From the NCBI RefSeq assembly GCF_001431625.1, contig NZ_LLXT01000114.1, positions 1-64,000 on the forward strand: a DNA stretch of 64,000 nt, in the 5' to 3' direction. Numbering within the stretch: position 1 is the first letter of the stretch; each line of letters starts with the position of its first letter. This document shows, one piece after another, positions 26,075-34,295 of the stretch. The stretch is from Stenotrophomonas geniculata ATCC 19374 = JCM 13324. GTDB taxonomy: Bacteria > Pseudomonadota > Gammaproteobacteria > Xanthomonadales > Xanthomonadaceae. The notes below the pieces were generated by a model. That model had not been told where the DNA came from, did no database searches, and saw nothing but the letters and a program-made list of their open reading frames with translations. Position numbers and translations under genes: made by a program.

Positions 26075-27144
26075 CACTGTGCGCCGAGCAGGCGGGGCTC
26101 CGGTTCGATCGGTACGCCGAACTTCTCCAGCACCGAAGCGGAAATACGTCGCGCCAGCGCCAGCAGTTCAGCACCGGTGGCGTTGCCGTGGTTGACCAGC
26201 ACCAGTGCGTGGCTCGGCGCCACGCCGGCATCACCTTCGCGGAAGCCCTTCCAGCCGCAGGACTCGATCATCCATGCCGCCGAGACCTTGCGCTTGCCGT
26301 CCTGGTCGGACGGGAACACCGGCAGTTCGGGGAAGTGCTGCAGCAGCACGTCGACCTGTTCCAGCGGCAGCACCGGGTTCTTGAAGAAGCTGCCGGCGTT
26401 GCCCAGTACATCCGGGTCGGGCAGCTTGCGGCGGCGGATCGCGATCACCGCATTGGCCACGTCCACCGCGCTCGGCAATTCCACGCCCTGCGCCTGCAGT
26501 TCCTCGCGGATGCCGGCGTAGTCCATGCGCAGATCGTGCAGCAGCGGCAGCTTGAGCTCGACGGCGGTGATCAGGTAGCGATCAGGCTGCTGCTTGAATA
26601 CGCTGTCGCGGTAGGCGAAGCCACACTGTTCGTTGTCCAGCCGCACCCAGGCCCGCTCCTGGCAGTCCCAGGCCTCGACGGCCTGGATGAATTCGCCGAC
26701 CTGCGCGCCGTAGGCGCCGATGTTCTGGATCGGCGCGGCACCGGCGGTGCCGGGAATCAGCGCCAGGTTCTCCAGGCCGGACAGGCCCTCCTGCAGGGAC
26801 CACATCACCAGCCCGTGCCAGGGCACGCCGGCACCGGCGCGGATCACCGCATGGTCGGCGCGGTGTTCAAGGAAACTGATGTCACGGTTGCCGAACACCA
26901 GTACCGTGCCAGGCAGGTCCTCGGCGATCAGTACGTTGCTGCCGCTGCCCAGCACCAGCAGCGGGCCGTTGGCCACCTCGGGCAGCGCGAGCACGTCCGG
27001 CAGCAGCACGGGATCGTGCAGCTCCAGCAGCTGCGCTGCGCTGGCCTGCACATGGAAGGTGTTCAGCGCCTGCAGCGGCGCATTGCGGGTGAGCGTCCAG
27101 CGCAGCGGTGCGTTGCCGTCGACGGTATCCATGGGCGCGCTCAC
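26071..27144 (-). CDS. murB: UDP-N-acetylenolpyruvoylglucosamine reductase
   Basis: MurB, the NADPH-dependent flavoenzyme that makes UDP-N-acetylmuramate in the cytosol for peptidoglycan. The 357-residue length fits the type I (E. coli-like) enzyme. FAD-binding segments [14 protein letters not shown] and [16 protein letters not shown] are clear. [10 protein letters not shown] carries the catalytic Ser, and the [10 protein letters not shown] region lies near the C-terminus. I chose GTG 27144, which overlaps the pyrD stop as GTGA; ATG 27132, four codons later, is the alternative. The gene couples to both neighbours by 4-base overlaps. Confidence 0.95.
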   Translation of the reverse strand: MSAPMDTVDGNAPLRWTLTRNAPLQALNTFHVQASAAQLLELHDPVLLPDVLALPEVANGPLLVLGSGSNVLIAEDLPGTVLVFGNRDISFLEHRADHAVIRAGAGVPWHGLVMWSLQEGLSGLENLALIPGTAGAAPIQNIGAYGAQVGEFIQAVEAWDCQERAWVRLDNEQCGFAYRDSVFKQQPDRYLITAVELKLPLLHDLRMDYAGIREELQAQGVELPSAVDVANAVIAIRRRKLPDPDVLGNAGSFFKNPVLPLEQVDVLLQHFPELPVFPSDQDGKRKVSAAWMIESCGWKGFREGDAGVAPSHALVLVNHGNATGAELLALARRISASVLEKFGVPIEPEPRLLGAQW

Positions 27145-28196
27145 AGTGGGGCCACCGCGCCGCGGCTCGGTGCTTCGCGGCGGCGACGGATCGCCTCCAC
27201 GCATTCGGAGACCAGCGCCGGGCCACGGAAGATCAGGCCGCTGTAGCACTGCACCAGCGCCGCGCCGGCGGCCATCTTGGCCACCGCATCGGCACCGGAC
27301 AGGATGCCGCCGACACCGATCAGCGGTACCGATTCGGGCAGGCGCGAACGCAGGCGGCGCAGCACCAGCGTGGACTGCTCCAGCACCGGCGCACCGGACA
27401 GGCCGCCGGCCTCGTTGGCCAGCGGGTCGCCGGCCACCTTGCTGTGGTCGATGGTGGTGTTGGTGGCGATCACGCCGTCCACCTGCAGCTCGCCCAGTAC
27501 GCGGGCGGCGGCATCGATGTCGCGCTCGCTCAGGTCCGGCGCCACCTTCACCAGCATCGGCACGCGGCGACCATGCTGCGCAGCCAGGGCTTCCTGGCGG
27601 TCACGCAGCTGGCTGACCAGCTGTCGCAGCGCGGTTTCTTCCTGTAGTTCACGCAGGCCGGCGGTGTTGGGCGAGGAGATGTTGACCGTGATGTAGTCGG
27701 CCAGCGGATACACCTTGTCCAAGCAGGCAATGTAATCGTCCACCGCCTGTTCGTTGGGGGTGTCCTTGTTTTTGCCGATGTTGATGCCGAGCAGGCCGCG
27801 ACGGTTGCGCGCGCGTTCGACGTTGCGCACCAGCGCGTCCACGCCCGCATTGTTGAAGCCCATGCGGTTGATGATTGCGTTGTGCGCCGGCAGGCGGAAC
27901 AGGCGCGGCTGCGGATTGCCGGCCTGCGGACGCGGGGTGATGGTGCCGATCTCGACGAAGCCAAAACCCAGCGCGAACAATGCATCGATGTGCTCGCCAT
28001 TCTTGTCCAGGCCGGCGGCCAGGCCGACCGGATTGGGGAAGGTCAGCCCGAACACGGTGCTCGGCATCGGCGCGATGCGTGCGGCCAGCAGCGGCGTGGT
28101 GCCGGTGCGATAGGCCAGGTCCAGTGCGGACAGGCCAAGGCCGTGGGCGCGCTCGGCGTCGAGCGAGAACAGGAAGGGGCGGGCAAGCGAATACAT
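27141..28196 (-). CDS. pyrD: Dihydroorotate dehydrogenase (quinone), class 2
   Basis: PyrD oxidises dihydroorotate to orotate at the inner-membrane face, reducing ubiquinone, in pyrimidine synthesis. The 351 residues begin [20 protein letters not shown], the amphipathic membrane-binding helix of class 2 enzymes. [16 protein letters not shown] binds [16 protein letters not shown] carries the catalytic Ser, and [10 protein letters not shown] is the phosphate loop. The stop overlaps murB. Placement of pyrD before murB in one unit is usual in this bacterial group. Confidence 0.97.
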   Translation of the reverse strand: MYSLARPFLFSLDAERAHGLGLSALDLAYRTGTTPLLAARIAPMPSTVFGLTFPNPVGLAAGLDKNGEHIDALFALGFGFVEIGTITPRPQAGNPQPRLFRLPAHNAIINRMGFNNAGVDALVRNVERARNRRGLLGINIGKNKDTPNEQAVDDYIACLDKVYPLADYITVNISSPNTAGLRELQEETALRQLVSQLRDRQEALAAQHGRRVPMLVKVAPDLSERDIDAAARVLGELQVDGVIATNTTIDHSKVAGDPLANEAGGLSGAPVLEQSTLVLRRLRSRLPESVPLIGVGGILSGADAVAKMAAGAALVQCYSGLIFRGPALVSECVEAIRRRREAPSRGAVAPL

Positions 28197-28204
28197 GCGT
28201 CGGT

Positions 28205-28975
28205 TCAGTCCAGCGTGCCGAGGAAGGCTCGGGTTCGATATTCAAAAGCAACCTGGCCGTCGACCGCGTGGGCGGCGAACAGGTCCTGCAGGGCGGCGAT
28301 CATCGGCGCATGGCGCGGATGACCGGCTTGGGGTGCGTAGGAGGAGGACAGCAGGCGCCCGCGCAGGGCGTCGAAATCCAGATATTGCACGTTCGGCAGC
28401 TCCACCATGCCGCGCAGGCCGGGGCCGAACCAGGCCTGCATGGTGGCGTCGTCCTGGTAGCGCTCGGCCACCGCGGTGTAGTCGGTGCCGTAGTCCAGCA
28501 ACAGCTGTTCGTAGCCGATCAGGAACGGGCTGGCGTCGAGCAGGCGCGAGTTCCAGTAGATCAGTGCCAGGCCACCCGGGCGCAGGATGCGCTGCCACTC
28601 GGCGCGCACCGCCACGGTGTCGAACCAGTGGAAGGCCTGCGCGACGCTGACCAGATCGATGCTGGCATCGTCCAGTGTGGTGGCCTCGGCGCGGCCGTCC
28701 ACCGCACGGAACTGCGGGTACTGCGGTGCCAGCCATTCCTCGGCCGCGCCCCGCATGGCGGCGTTGGGTTCAACCACGACTACTGGATGGCCGCTGGCCA
28801 GGAACAGGCGACTGGAAATACCCGTGCCGGCGCCGATGTCGGCGACCACGGCCTCGTGGCTGACGCCCATCGGGCCATGCAGCCACTCCAACAGGGCGGG
28901 CGGGTAATCGGGCCGGTAGCGGACATAGTCGGCGACGCGGCTGCTGAAGCGTTCAGTGCTGTCGGAAGTGGTCAT
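28205..28975 (-). CDS. Class I SAM-dependent methyltransferase
   Basis: A 256-residue methyltransferase of the UbiE/Methyltransf_11 type. Motif I is [13 protein letters not shown] (about residues 44-56), an acidic VVEPN ends strand 2, and [12 protein letters not shown] with [13 protein letters not shown] are motifs II and III. It resembles trans-aconitate methyltransferase-like or Tam-type proteins, and the substrate is not evident. It lies 8 bases upstream of pyrD and is probably co-transcribed with it. Confidence 0.85.
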   Translation of the reverse strand: MTTSDSTERFSSRVADYVRYRPDYPPALLEWLHGPMGVSHEAVVADIGAGTGISSRLFLASGHPVVVVEPNAAMRGAAEEWLAPQYPQFRAVDGRAEATTLDDASIDLVSVAQAFHWFDTVAVRAEWQRILRPGGLALIYWNSRLLDASPFLIGYEQLLLDYGTDYTAVAERYQDDATMQAWFGPGLRGMVELPNVQYLDFDALRGRLLSSSYAPQAGHPRHAPMIAALQDLFAAHAVDGQVAFEYRTRAFLGTLD

Positions 28976-28980
28976 GATGA

Positions 28981-29265
28981 TCAGTTCGACATCGCGGCGA
29001 GCCAGGCCAGGCCGCCGAAGAACAGGATGAAGACCAGGATGGCGGCGATCACGGCGCCGACCATCACCCAGCCCAGCACCAGGCCGGTGACGGCGAGGCC
29101 ATCGCCTTCCAGTTCATGCGGGCGGCGGCGGATCTCGGCGCGGGCCATGTGGCCGGTGATGATGGCCACGATGCTGGCCACGAAGGGCAGGACGGTCCAG
29201 CTGGCGATGCCCATGACCAGGCTGACCACGGCCAGGGCGCTTGTCTGTCGGGGTGCCACGCTCAT
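28981..29265 (-). CDS. DUF4190 small membrane protein
   Basis: A 94-residue protein with two membrane helices (about residues 10-33 and 58-85). It has the DUF4190 pattern TSALAVVSLVMGIASW, then IVAIITGHMARAEIRR and GDGLAVTGLVLGW. ATG 29265 follows an excellent AGGAGG site, so the longer upstream frame is rejected. The function of the family is unknown. The methyltransferase begins 6 bases after its stop. Confidence 0.8.
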   Translation of the reverse strand: MSVAPRQTSALAVVSLVMGIASWTVLPFVASIVAIITGHMARAEIRRRPHELEGDGLAVTGLVLGWVMVGAVIAAILVFILFFGGLAWLAAMSN

Positions 29266-29365
29266 CGGGGTCCTCCTTGGCAGTGTGCACATGATAGTGC
29301 CTCTGCCCGGGCAATCCCATGCCCGGCGGATGCGATGGCAGGCGTCGACCGGAATGTCAGCCATG

Positions 29366-29412
29366 GTAGGCGTCGACCTTGGTCGACGAAAGCCATGCCA
29401 ACCAAGGTTGGC
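29366..29412. repeat. Pair of GTAG-type palindromes
   Basis: The first (29366-29390) has GTAG, then arms CGTCGACC/GGTCGACG. The second (29397-29412) has arms GCCAACC/GGTTGGC. A looser dyad (CCGGGCA/TGCCCGG) lies just upstream at about 29308-29327. These fill most of the gap between the DUF4190 gene and the next gene. Confidence 0.65.
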
Positions 29413-29431
29413 AGCGACCGGTGTGCCGGTA

Positions 29432-30184
29432 TCAGCCCATCAACACCTGGCCGCCATCCACGTTGAGCACATGGCCGGTGATCCAGCGCGCCAGCGGCGA
29501 GCACAGGAACAGGGCGGCGTCGGCAATCTCGCGCGGGTGGCCGAAGCGGCCGAACGGGATCTTCGCCAGGGTGCCGTGGTACAGCGCGGGATCTTCGGTG
29601 CGGCGGCGATCCCACAGGCCGTCATCGAACTTGATCGAGCCCGGGGCGATGGCATTGACCCGGATCCGGTCCTTGGCCAGCGCCAGTGCCTGCGAGGTGG
29701 TGTAGTGCGACAGCGCGGCCTTGGCGGCAGCGTAGGGCGCGCCACCGGGACGCGGCTGCTGGGCGGCGATCGAGGACAGGTTGAGGATGCAGGCATCGTT
29801 GGATGCGCGCAGCCACGGCAGTGCCAGGCGCGAGGCCCGTACCGCCGCCATCAGGTCGATCTGCAGGCTGGCGGCCCAGCCGTCCTCGTCATCGGCCATG
29901 CCATAGCCGGTGGCGTTGTTGACCAGCACATCGATGCCGCCAAGTGTATCGGCGGCAGCCTGCAGCCAGGCCTGGATCTGGTTGGCCTCGCCCAGATCGG
30001 CAGGAAACGTGTGCAACTCGACGCCCCGTACCTTTGCATCGGCACGCAGGGCATCCAGGCCGACCTGGCCGCGGGCGCAGACCGAGACCCGCGCACCGGC
30101 GCCGGCAAATGCCAGCGCCATCTCACGGCCAATGCCCTTGCTGCCACCGGCGATGAGCACGCGGCGGCCGGTGAAATCAATCAC
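29432..30184 (-). CDS. SDR-family oxidoreductase
   Basis: A 250-residue classical SDR. It has GGSKGIG for NAD(P) binding near residue 11, VLVNNATGYG, catalytic Ser in LNLSSIAA, and Tyr-Ala-Ala-Ala-Lys. I use GTG 30184 because it gives the normal length and starts at the first strand (VIDFTGRRVLIAGG). ATG 30241 would add 19 residues largely encoded by a SMAG repeat. Substrate unknown; FabG- and 3-oxoacyl-like dehydrogenases are closest by pattern. Confidence 0.85.
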   Translation of the reverse strand: MIDFTGRRVLIAGGSKGIGREMALAFAGAGARVSVCARGQVGLDALRADAKVRGVELHTFPADLGEANQIQAWLQAAADTLGGIDVLVNNATGYGMADDEDGWAASLQIDLMAAVRASRLALPWLRASNDACILNLSSIAAQQPRPGGAPYAAAKAALSHYTTSQALALAKDRIRVNAIAPGSIKFDDGLWDRRRTEDPALYHGTLAKIPFGRFGHPREIADAALFLCSPLARWITGHVLNVDGGQVLMG

Positions 30185-30198
30185 CGGCTTGCCACCCT

Positions 30199-30273
30199 GT
30201 AGCGCCGAGCCATGCTCGGCTGCATTTCCTGCGGTGTTCATGGCACATCCTGCCGAGCATGGCCCGGCACTAC
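30199..30273. repeat. Two SMAG palindromes
   Basis: The element at 30199-30223 starts GTAG with arms GCCGAGC/GCTCGGC. The element at 30252-30273 has arms GCCGAGC/GCCCGGC with one A-C mismatch and ends CTAC. They lie head to head in the gap between the dehydrogenase and the SDR. Confidence 0.8.
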
Positions 30274-30281
30274 AGAAAGCG

Positions 30282-31814
30282 TTACAGGTCGAACTTGATG
30301 CCCTGTGCCAGCGGCAGCGAATCCGAATAGTTGATGGTGTTGGTCTGGCGGCGCATGTAGACCTTCCACGCATCCGAACCGGATTCGCGGCCACCGCCGG
30401 TGTCCTTCTCGCCACCGAAGGCGCCGCCGATCTCCGCACCGGACGTGCCGATGTTGATGTTGGCGATGCCGCAGTCGCTGCCGGCGGCCGACAGGAACTT
30501 CTCGGCGGTCTTCAGGTTCTGGGTGAAGATCGAGGACGACAGGCCCTGCGGCACGCCGTTCTGCATGTCGATGGCTTCGTCGAGGGTGTCGTACGGCATC
30601 ACGTACAGGATCGGCGCGAAGGTCTCGTGCTGGACCACGGCGTCGCTGTTCTTCAGGCCGGAGACGATCGCCGGCAGCACGAAGTTGCCGGCGCGGTCGA
30701 TGCGGGTGCCGCCGGTTTCGATGGTGCCGCCGGCGGCCTTGGCCCGGGCGATGGCATCGAGGAACTGCTGCACGGCGCCGTCGCTGTTCAGCGGGCCCAT
30801 CAGGTTGGCGGCATCGGTCGGGTCGCCGATCTTGCCTTCCACCTGCTTGTAGGCCTTGACCAGGGTGGCCAGCACGTCGGCGTAGATCGAGCGGTGCACG
30901 ATCAGGCGGCGGGTGGTGGTGCAGCGCTGGCCGGCGGTACCGACGGCGCCGAACACGATGCCCGGCACGGCCAGCTTCAGGTCGGCGGTTTCGTCCAGGA
31001 TGATGGCGTTGTTGCCGCCCAGCTCCAGCAGGCAGCGGCCCAGGCGGCGCGCGACCTTTTCGTTGACGGTGCGGCCGACCTGGGTCGAGCCGGTGAAGCT
31101 GATCAGCGGCACGCGGCGGTCATCGACCATCTTCTCCGACAGCGCGGTGCCGGCATCGTTGATCAGGAAGAAGATGTCCGGGAAACCGGCTTCGCGCAGG
31201 GCGTCGTTGCAGATCTTCAGCGAGGCGATGGCGGTCAGCGGCGTCTTGTTGGACGGCTTCCAGATGCACACGTCGCCACAGATGGCCGCCAGGAACGAGT
31301 TCCAGCTCCACACCGCCACCGGGAAGTTGAAGGCCGAGATGATGCCGACCAGGCCCAGCGGGTGGTACTGCTCGTACATGCGGTGGCCGGGGCGCTCGGA
31401 ATGCATGGTGTAGCCGTACAGCATGCGGCTCTGGCCCACGGCGAAATCGGCGATGTCGATCATCTCCTGCACTTCGCCGTCGCCTTCCGGCTTGCTCTTG
31501 CCCATTTCCAGGGCGACCAGCGAACCCAGCGCATCCTTGTGCTTGCGCAGCGCTTCGCCGCACAGGCGCACGGCCTCACCGCGGCGCGGGGCAGGCGTGG
31601 TGCGCCAGACCTTGAAGGCTTCCTGCGCACGGGCGACGACGGTCTCGTACTCGGCCTCGGTGGTCGCGCGGACCTGCGCGATCGGCTCGCCGGTGGTCGG
31701 GTTGACCGGGGTGATCAGCTCACCGCTGGTCGCGCTCGACCACTCCCCGTTGCCCAGGTACGTGCCAGCGTTGATCGCGTCCAGGCCAAGGGACTTGAGC
31801 AGCTCGGAAGACAT
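30282..31814 (-). CDS. amaB: L-piperidine-6-carboxylate / aminoadipate-semialdehyde dehydrogenase (ALDH7 type)
   Basis: A 510-residue NAD-dependent aldehyde dehydrogenase of the ALDH7 (antiquitin-like) family. Features are [13 protein letters not shown], the [11 protein letters not shown] nucleotide loop, the general-base Glu in LELGGNNAI, and the nucleophile Cys in [13 protein letters not shown]. The C-terminal [25 protein letters not shown] is diagnostic of this family. It oxidises aminoadipate semialdehyde or piperideine carboxylate in lysine catabolism. No other lysine-pathway gene is adjacent in the window. Confidence 0.88.
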   Translation of the reverse strand: MSSELLKSLGLDAINAGTYLGNGEWSSATSGELITPVNPTTGEPIAQVRATTEAEYETVVARAQEAFKVWRTTPAPRRGEAVRLCGEALRKHKDALGSLVALEMGKSKPEGDGEVQEMIDIADFAVGQSRMLYGYTMHSERPGHRMYEQYHPLGLVGIISAFNFPVAVWSWNSFLAAICGDVCIWKPSNKTPLTAIASLKICNDALREAGFPDIFFLINDAGTALSEKMVDDRRVPLISFTGSTQVGRTVNEKVARRLGRCLLELGGNNAIILDETADLKLAVPGIVFGAVGTAGQRCTTTRRLIVHRSIYADVLATLVKAYKQVEGKIGDPTDAANLMGPLNSDGAVQQFLDAIARAKAAGGTIETGGTRIDRAGNFVLPAIVSGLKNSDAVVQHETFAPILYVMPYDTLDEAIDMQNGVPQGLSSSIFTQNLKTAEKFLSAAGSDCGIANINIGTSGAEIGGAFGGEKDTGGGRESGSDAWKVYMRRQTNTINYSDSLPLAQGIKFDL

Positions 31815-32226
31815 GCAGACTCCTGTGTTTCGTTACGTTGTTTGGCGCCATCGCGGGCAGGTGGGGGACGCGATGAACAGAACCGCCGATGGTAGCAGAG
31901 GGTGGTGGTTGGGCTTTGGTGCGGTGCGGGGTGGATTGAGCGCCAGTGAAAGTGCGCAATGACGTTCATTTTTTGACGCTAAATGACGCATGTTGATGCA
32001 AATTGACACACTGGAAATTGTCAATATTTTCAATTGGATAGGGTGATTTCATGGCGTTCGTCCGAGCCTGTGCCCAGTCGGGATTCCTATCTTTTGGCCC
32101 AGACTTCATCCACAATTCCTCCACATTTGATTGACACAACCTCGACGATTCCGTGCTGGCTGGGGAGTCCGCGCACGTGGCCGCAGACAATTCCGCGTCC
32201 CGTCGAGCCGAGAATGGAGAAGTGCG
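31815..32226. other. AT-richer intergenic control region between divergent genes
   Basis: A 412-bp gap between the divergent ALDH7 and polysaccharide-initiation genes. The first 100 bp is unremarkable. From about 31960 to 32060 base composition drops sharply toward A and T, with repeated TGACG/TTGAC motifs, an inverted repeat and a promoter-like pair described separately. I see no convincing gene here. Open frames reading into 32131 lack a ribosome binding site. Confidence 0.7.
32002..32030 (+). promoter_or_regulatory. Promoter with overlapping inverted repeat for polysaccharide gene
   Basis: TTGACA at 32003-32008 is followed after 16 bases by TATTTT at 32025-32030, a near-consensus sigma-70 pair. 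The inverted repeat ATTGACA-N10-TGTCAAT (32002-32008, 32019-32025) overlays the -35 element, so a bound repressor would block it. It reads toward the transferase at 32227, leaving a long untranslated leader of roughly 190 bases. Confidence 0.55.
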
Positions 32227-33684
32227 TTGCTACAGGGATCAGTAGAAGACCTTTCCGCAGAGCGGGCCCGGGCTGGCCGCCGCCGCGTCGAAGCCCGGGC
32301 TGCCCTGGAGTTGGGGCTACGCCTGGGCGACATGTTGCTACTGCCAGGCATGGCAGTGCTTTCCCATATCGTGTTGTATGGAGCAGCTGCGCCGGACTCC
32401 TCCCAGCGAATCGTGTTTGGCGCGGTGATTCTCAGCGCCATCGTGTGTTTCTCCGTGGCGCCGCTGTATCGGAACTGGCGCATCCGGGGGCTGCTCGCTG
32501 ACCTCTGGCTGCTGTTGCTGGCGTGGTCTGCCACCTTTGCGCTGTTTTCGCTCTACGTCGTGCTGGTTGGGCTTGCCGACGTGGTGCCCTCGACATGGCT
32601 GATTGGCTGGTACGCCTTTGGTCTGGCATCGATGGCGGCGCTGCGCGTATTGCTGAGAGTGCAGTTGCATCGCCTGCGCTCGCGCGGAATGGACCACGAG
32701 CGCATCTTGCTGGTTGGGCTAAGGGCTCCCGCTTTGAGGTTGCATCGCCTGCTGCGCGGGAAGCCAGAGCTTGGCAAGGACGTCATCGGCTACTTTGCCA
32801 GTGCGGGCGATATCGCCACCCGCCGCGGAGGGGACGCGCCGTGCAGGCTGGGGCGACTGGAAGACGTCCCGCAGTACATGGATCAGCACCGCGGCGAATT
32901 CGATCAGGTATGGGTGTCTCTGCCGATGGGGCATGCTGGCGCCATCAAGGACATGCTTAAGCAGATCGAGCGTTTTCCGGTGCCTGTGCGTCTGATTCCT
33001 GATACCACGGGCCTTGGGGCGCTGAACCCTGGTGTGCACCAGGTGGGTGATGTGCCGATGATCGGTGTACGCCAAGGCTTGGTTGATCATCGATTCCGCT
33101 TGTTCAAGCGCGTCGAGGACATCATGGTTGCAGGCGTGGCAGTAATCCTGCTGGCGCCTTTGTTTGCCGTGTTGGCCATTGGTGTGAAGCTGAGTTCTCC
33201 GGGGCCGGTGCTGTTCCGCCAGAAGCGCCATGGACTGGGCGGAAAGGAATTCTGGATGCTCAAGTTCCGCTCCATGCGCGTACATGCAGAGGGCGCCGGG
33301 CAGATCACCCAGGCGACGCGCGGTGATCCGCGAGTGACCCGGTTCGGTGCGTTCCTGCGTCGCAGCAGCCTGGATGAGCTGCCACAGTTCTTCAATGTGC
33401 TGGGCGGTAACATGTCGGTGGTTGGGCCGCGACCGCACGCGATTCAGCATAACAATCACTACGAGCGTGTGATCGAGCGCTACATGCATCGCCACTATGT
33501 GAAGCCGGGGATTACCGGCTGGGCGCAGGTCCACGGATTGCGTGGTGAGACACCGGAGTTGCGCTCGATGAAGAAGCGGGTCCAGTACGACATTGATTAC
33601 ATCCGGCGCTGGAGTCCGACGCTGGACGTACGGATCATTTTGATGACGGCCTTCAAAGTGCTGGGCCAGAAATCGGCATACTAG
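32227..33684 (+). CDS. Undecaprenyl-phosphate sugar phosphotransferase (GumD/WcaJ-like)
   Basis: A 485-residue membrane protein that would transfer glucose-1-phosphate (or another hexose-1-P) to undecaprenyl phosphate, starting exopolysaccharide repeat synthesis. Four N-terminal helices (about 32-165) and a CoA-binding-like Rossmann domain (185-285) precede the C-terminal Bac_transf domain. The latter shows KRVEDIMVAG, SPGPVLFRQKRHG, MLKFRSM, SSLDELPQFFNVLGG, SVVGPRPHA and KPGITGWAQVHGLRGE. TTG 32227 is chosen because GGAGA lies 6 bases upstream. No glycosyltransferase genes follow, unlike a complete gum cluster. Confidence 0.88.
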   Translation: MLQGSVEDLSAERARAGRRRVEARAALELGLRLGDMLLLPGMAVLSHIVLYGAAAPDSSQRIVFGAVILSAIVCFSVAPLYRNWRIRGLLADLWLLLLAWSATFALFSLYVVLVGLADVVPSTWLIGWYAFGLASMAALRVLLRVQLHRLRSRGMDHERILLVGLRAPALRLHRLLRGKPELGKDVIGYFASAGDIATRRGGDAPCRLGRLEDVPQYMDQHRGEFDQVWVSLPMGHAGAIKDMLKQIERFPVPVRLIPDTTGLGALNPGVHQVGDVPMIGVRQGLVDHRFRLFKRVEDIMVAGVAVILLAPLFAVLAIGVKLSSPGPVLFRQKRHGLGGKEFWMLKFRSMRVHAEGAGQITQATRGDPRVTRFGAFLRRSSLDELPQFFNVLGGNMSVVGPRPHAIQHNNHYERVIERYMHRHYVKPGITGWAQVHGLRGETPELRSMKKRVQYDIDYIRRWSPTLDVRIILMTAFKVLGQKSAY

Positions 33685-33794
33685 GCGAGGCTGCTGCCGG
33701 CATGTGGCGGCACGCTCGGATGGAAGTGCCCGGTCTGTAGGGGCGGCCAGGTGTTGCGTGCCATGTATTGAAGAATTGATGGAAGCCGTTGTCC

Positions 33795-34229
33795 GTGTTC
33801 AAGAATATTCTGGTTGTGTGTGTCGGCAACATCTGCCGTAGTCCGTCGGCGGAAGTGATGCTGCGTGAGGCTGTGAGCGGCAGGGGCATCACGGTGTCCT
33901 CGGCCGGGCTGGGGGCCCTGGTCAATCATGGTGTGGATGCCACCGCGCAGGCGCTGTTGACCGAGCATGGCCTGGATGGCAGCAGCCATCGTGCGCGGCA
34001 GATCGACCGCGGCATCCTGGCAGCTTCGGATCTGGTGCTGGTGATGGAGCGCAAGCATGTCCATCGCATCATCGAAATCGCGCCGGAGGCGTCGGGCAAG
34101 ACCTTCCTGCTGGGAAAGTGGCAGTCCGATCGCGAGATTCCCGATCCCTATCGCCAGCAGCGTGCTGCATTCGAGCACGTCTACACGCTGATGGATGAGG
34201 GGGTGAAGAGCTGGGTGCGTTACCTTTGA
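33795..34229 (+). CDS. Low-molecular-weight protein tyrosine phosphatase (Wzb/Etp-like)
   Basis: A 144-residue LMW-PTP. The active-site loop CVGNICRSPSAE places the nucleophile Cys9 and Arg15, and the general acid is in DPYRQ near residue 116. GTG 33795 aligns with Wzb starts (MFKNILVVC) and has GGAAG 9 bases upstream. Such phosphatases dephosphorylate the Wzc/Etk tyrosine kinase during capsule export, or the sugar-phosphate transferase. No Wzc-type kinase occurs in the window. A strong terminator follows. Confidence 0.92.
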   Translation: MFKNILVVCVGNICRSPSAEVMLREAVSGRGITVSSAGLGALVNHGVDATAQALLTEHGLDGSSHRARQIDRGILAASDLVLVMERKHVHRIIEIAPEASGKTFLLGKWQSDREIPDPYRQQRAAFEHVYTLMDEGVKSWVRYL

Positions 34230-34266
34230 TTGCACAAGCTCTTTGAAGTTGCGCTGCAGACGAATG

Positions 34267-34294
34267 GCCGGGAGCCGCCAGGCTCCCGGCTTTT
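34267..34294 (+). terminator. Intrinsic terminator after tyrosine phosphatase gene
   Basis: A 10-bp perfect stem GCCGGGAGCC/GGCTCCCGGC with a 4-base loop is followed by TTTT. It lies between the phosphatase and the stop of the convergent YjbH-like gene and serves mainly the plus strand. Confidence 0.85.
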
Positions 34295-34295
34295 G

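Noticed and set aside
27980-30202. A 740-codon plus-strand frame across pyrD, methyltransferase and SDR
   Set aside because: It spans several real minus-strand genes with their own starts and motifs, so it is a shadow.
31885-31900. GGTAGC resembling part of an ops/JUMPStart element near the polysaccharide gene
   Set aside because: Only six bases match and it is over 300 bases upstream without the rest of the element.
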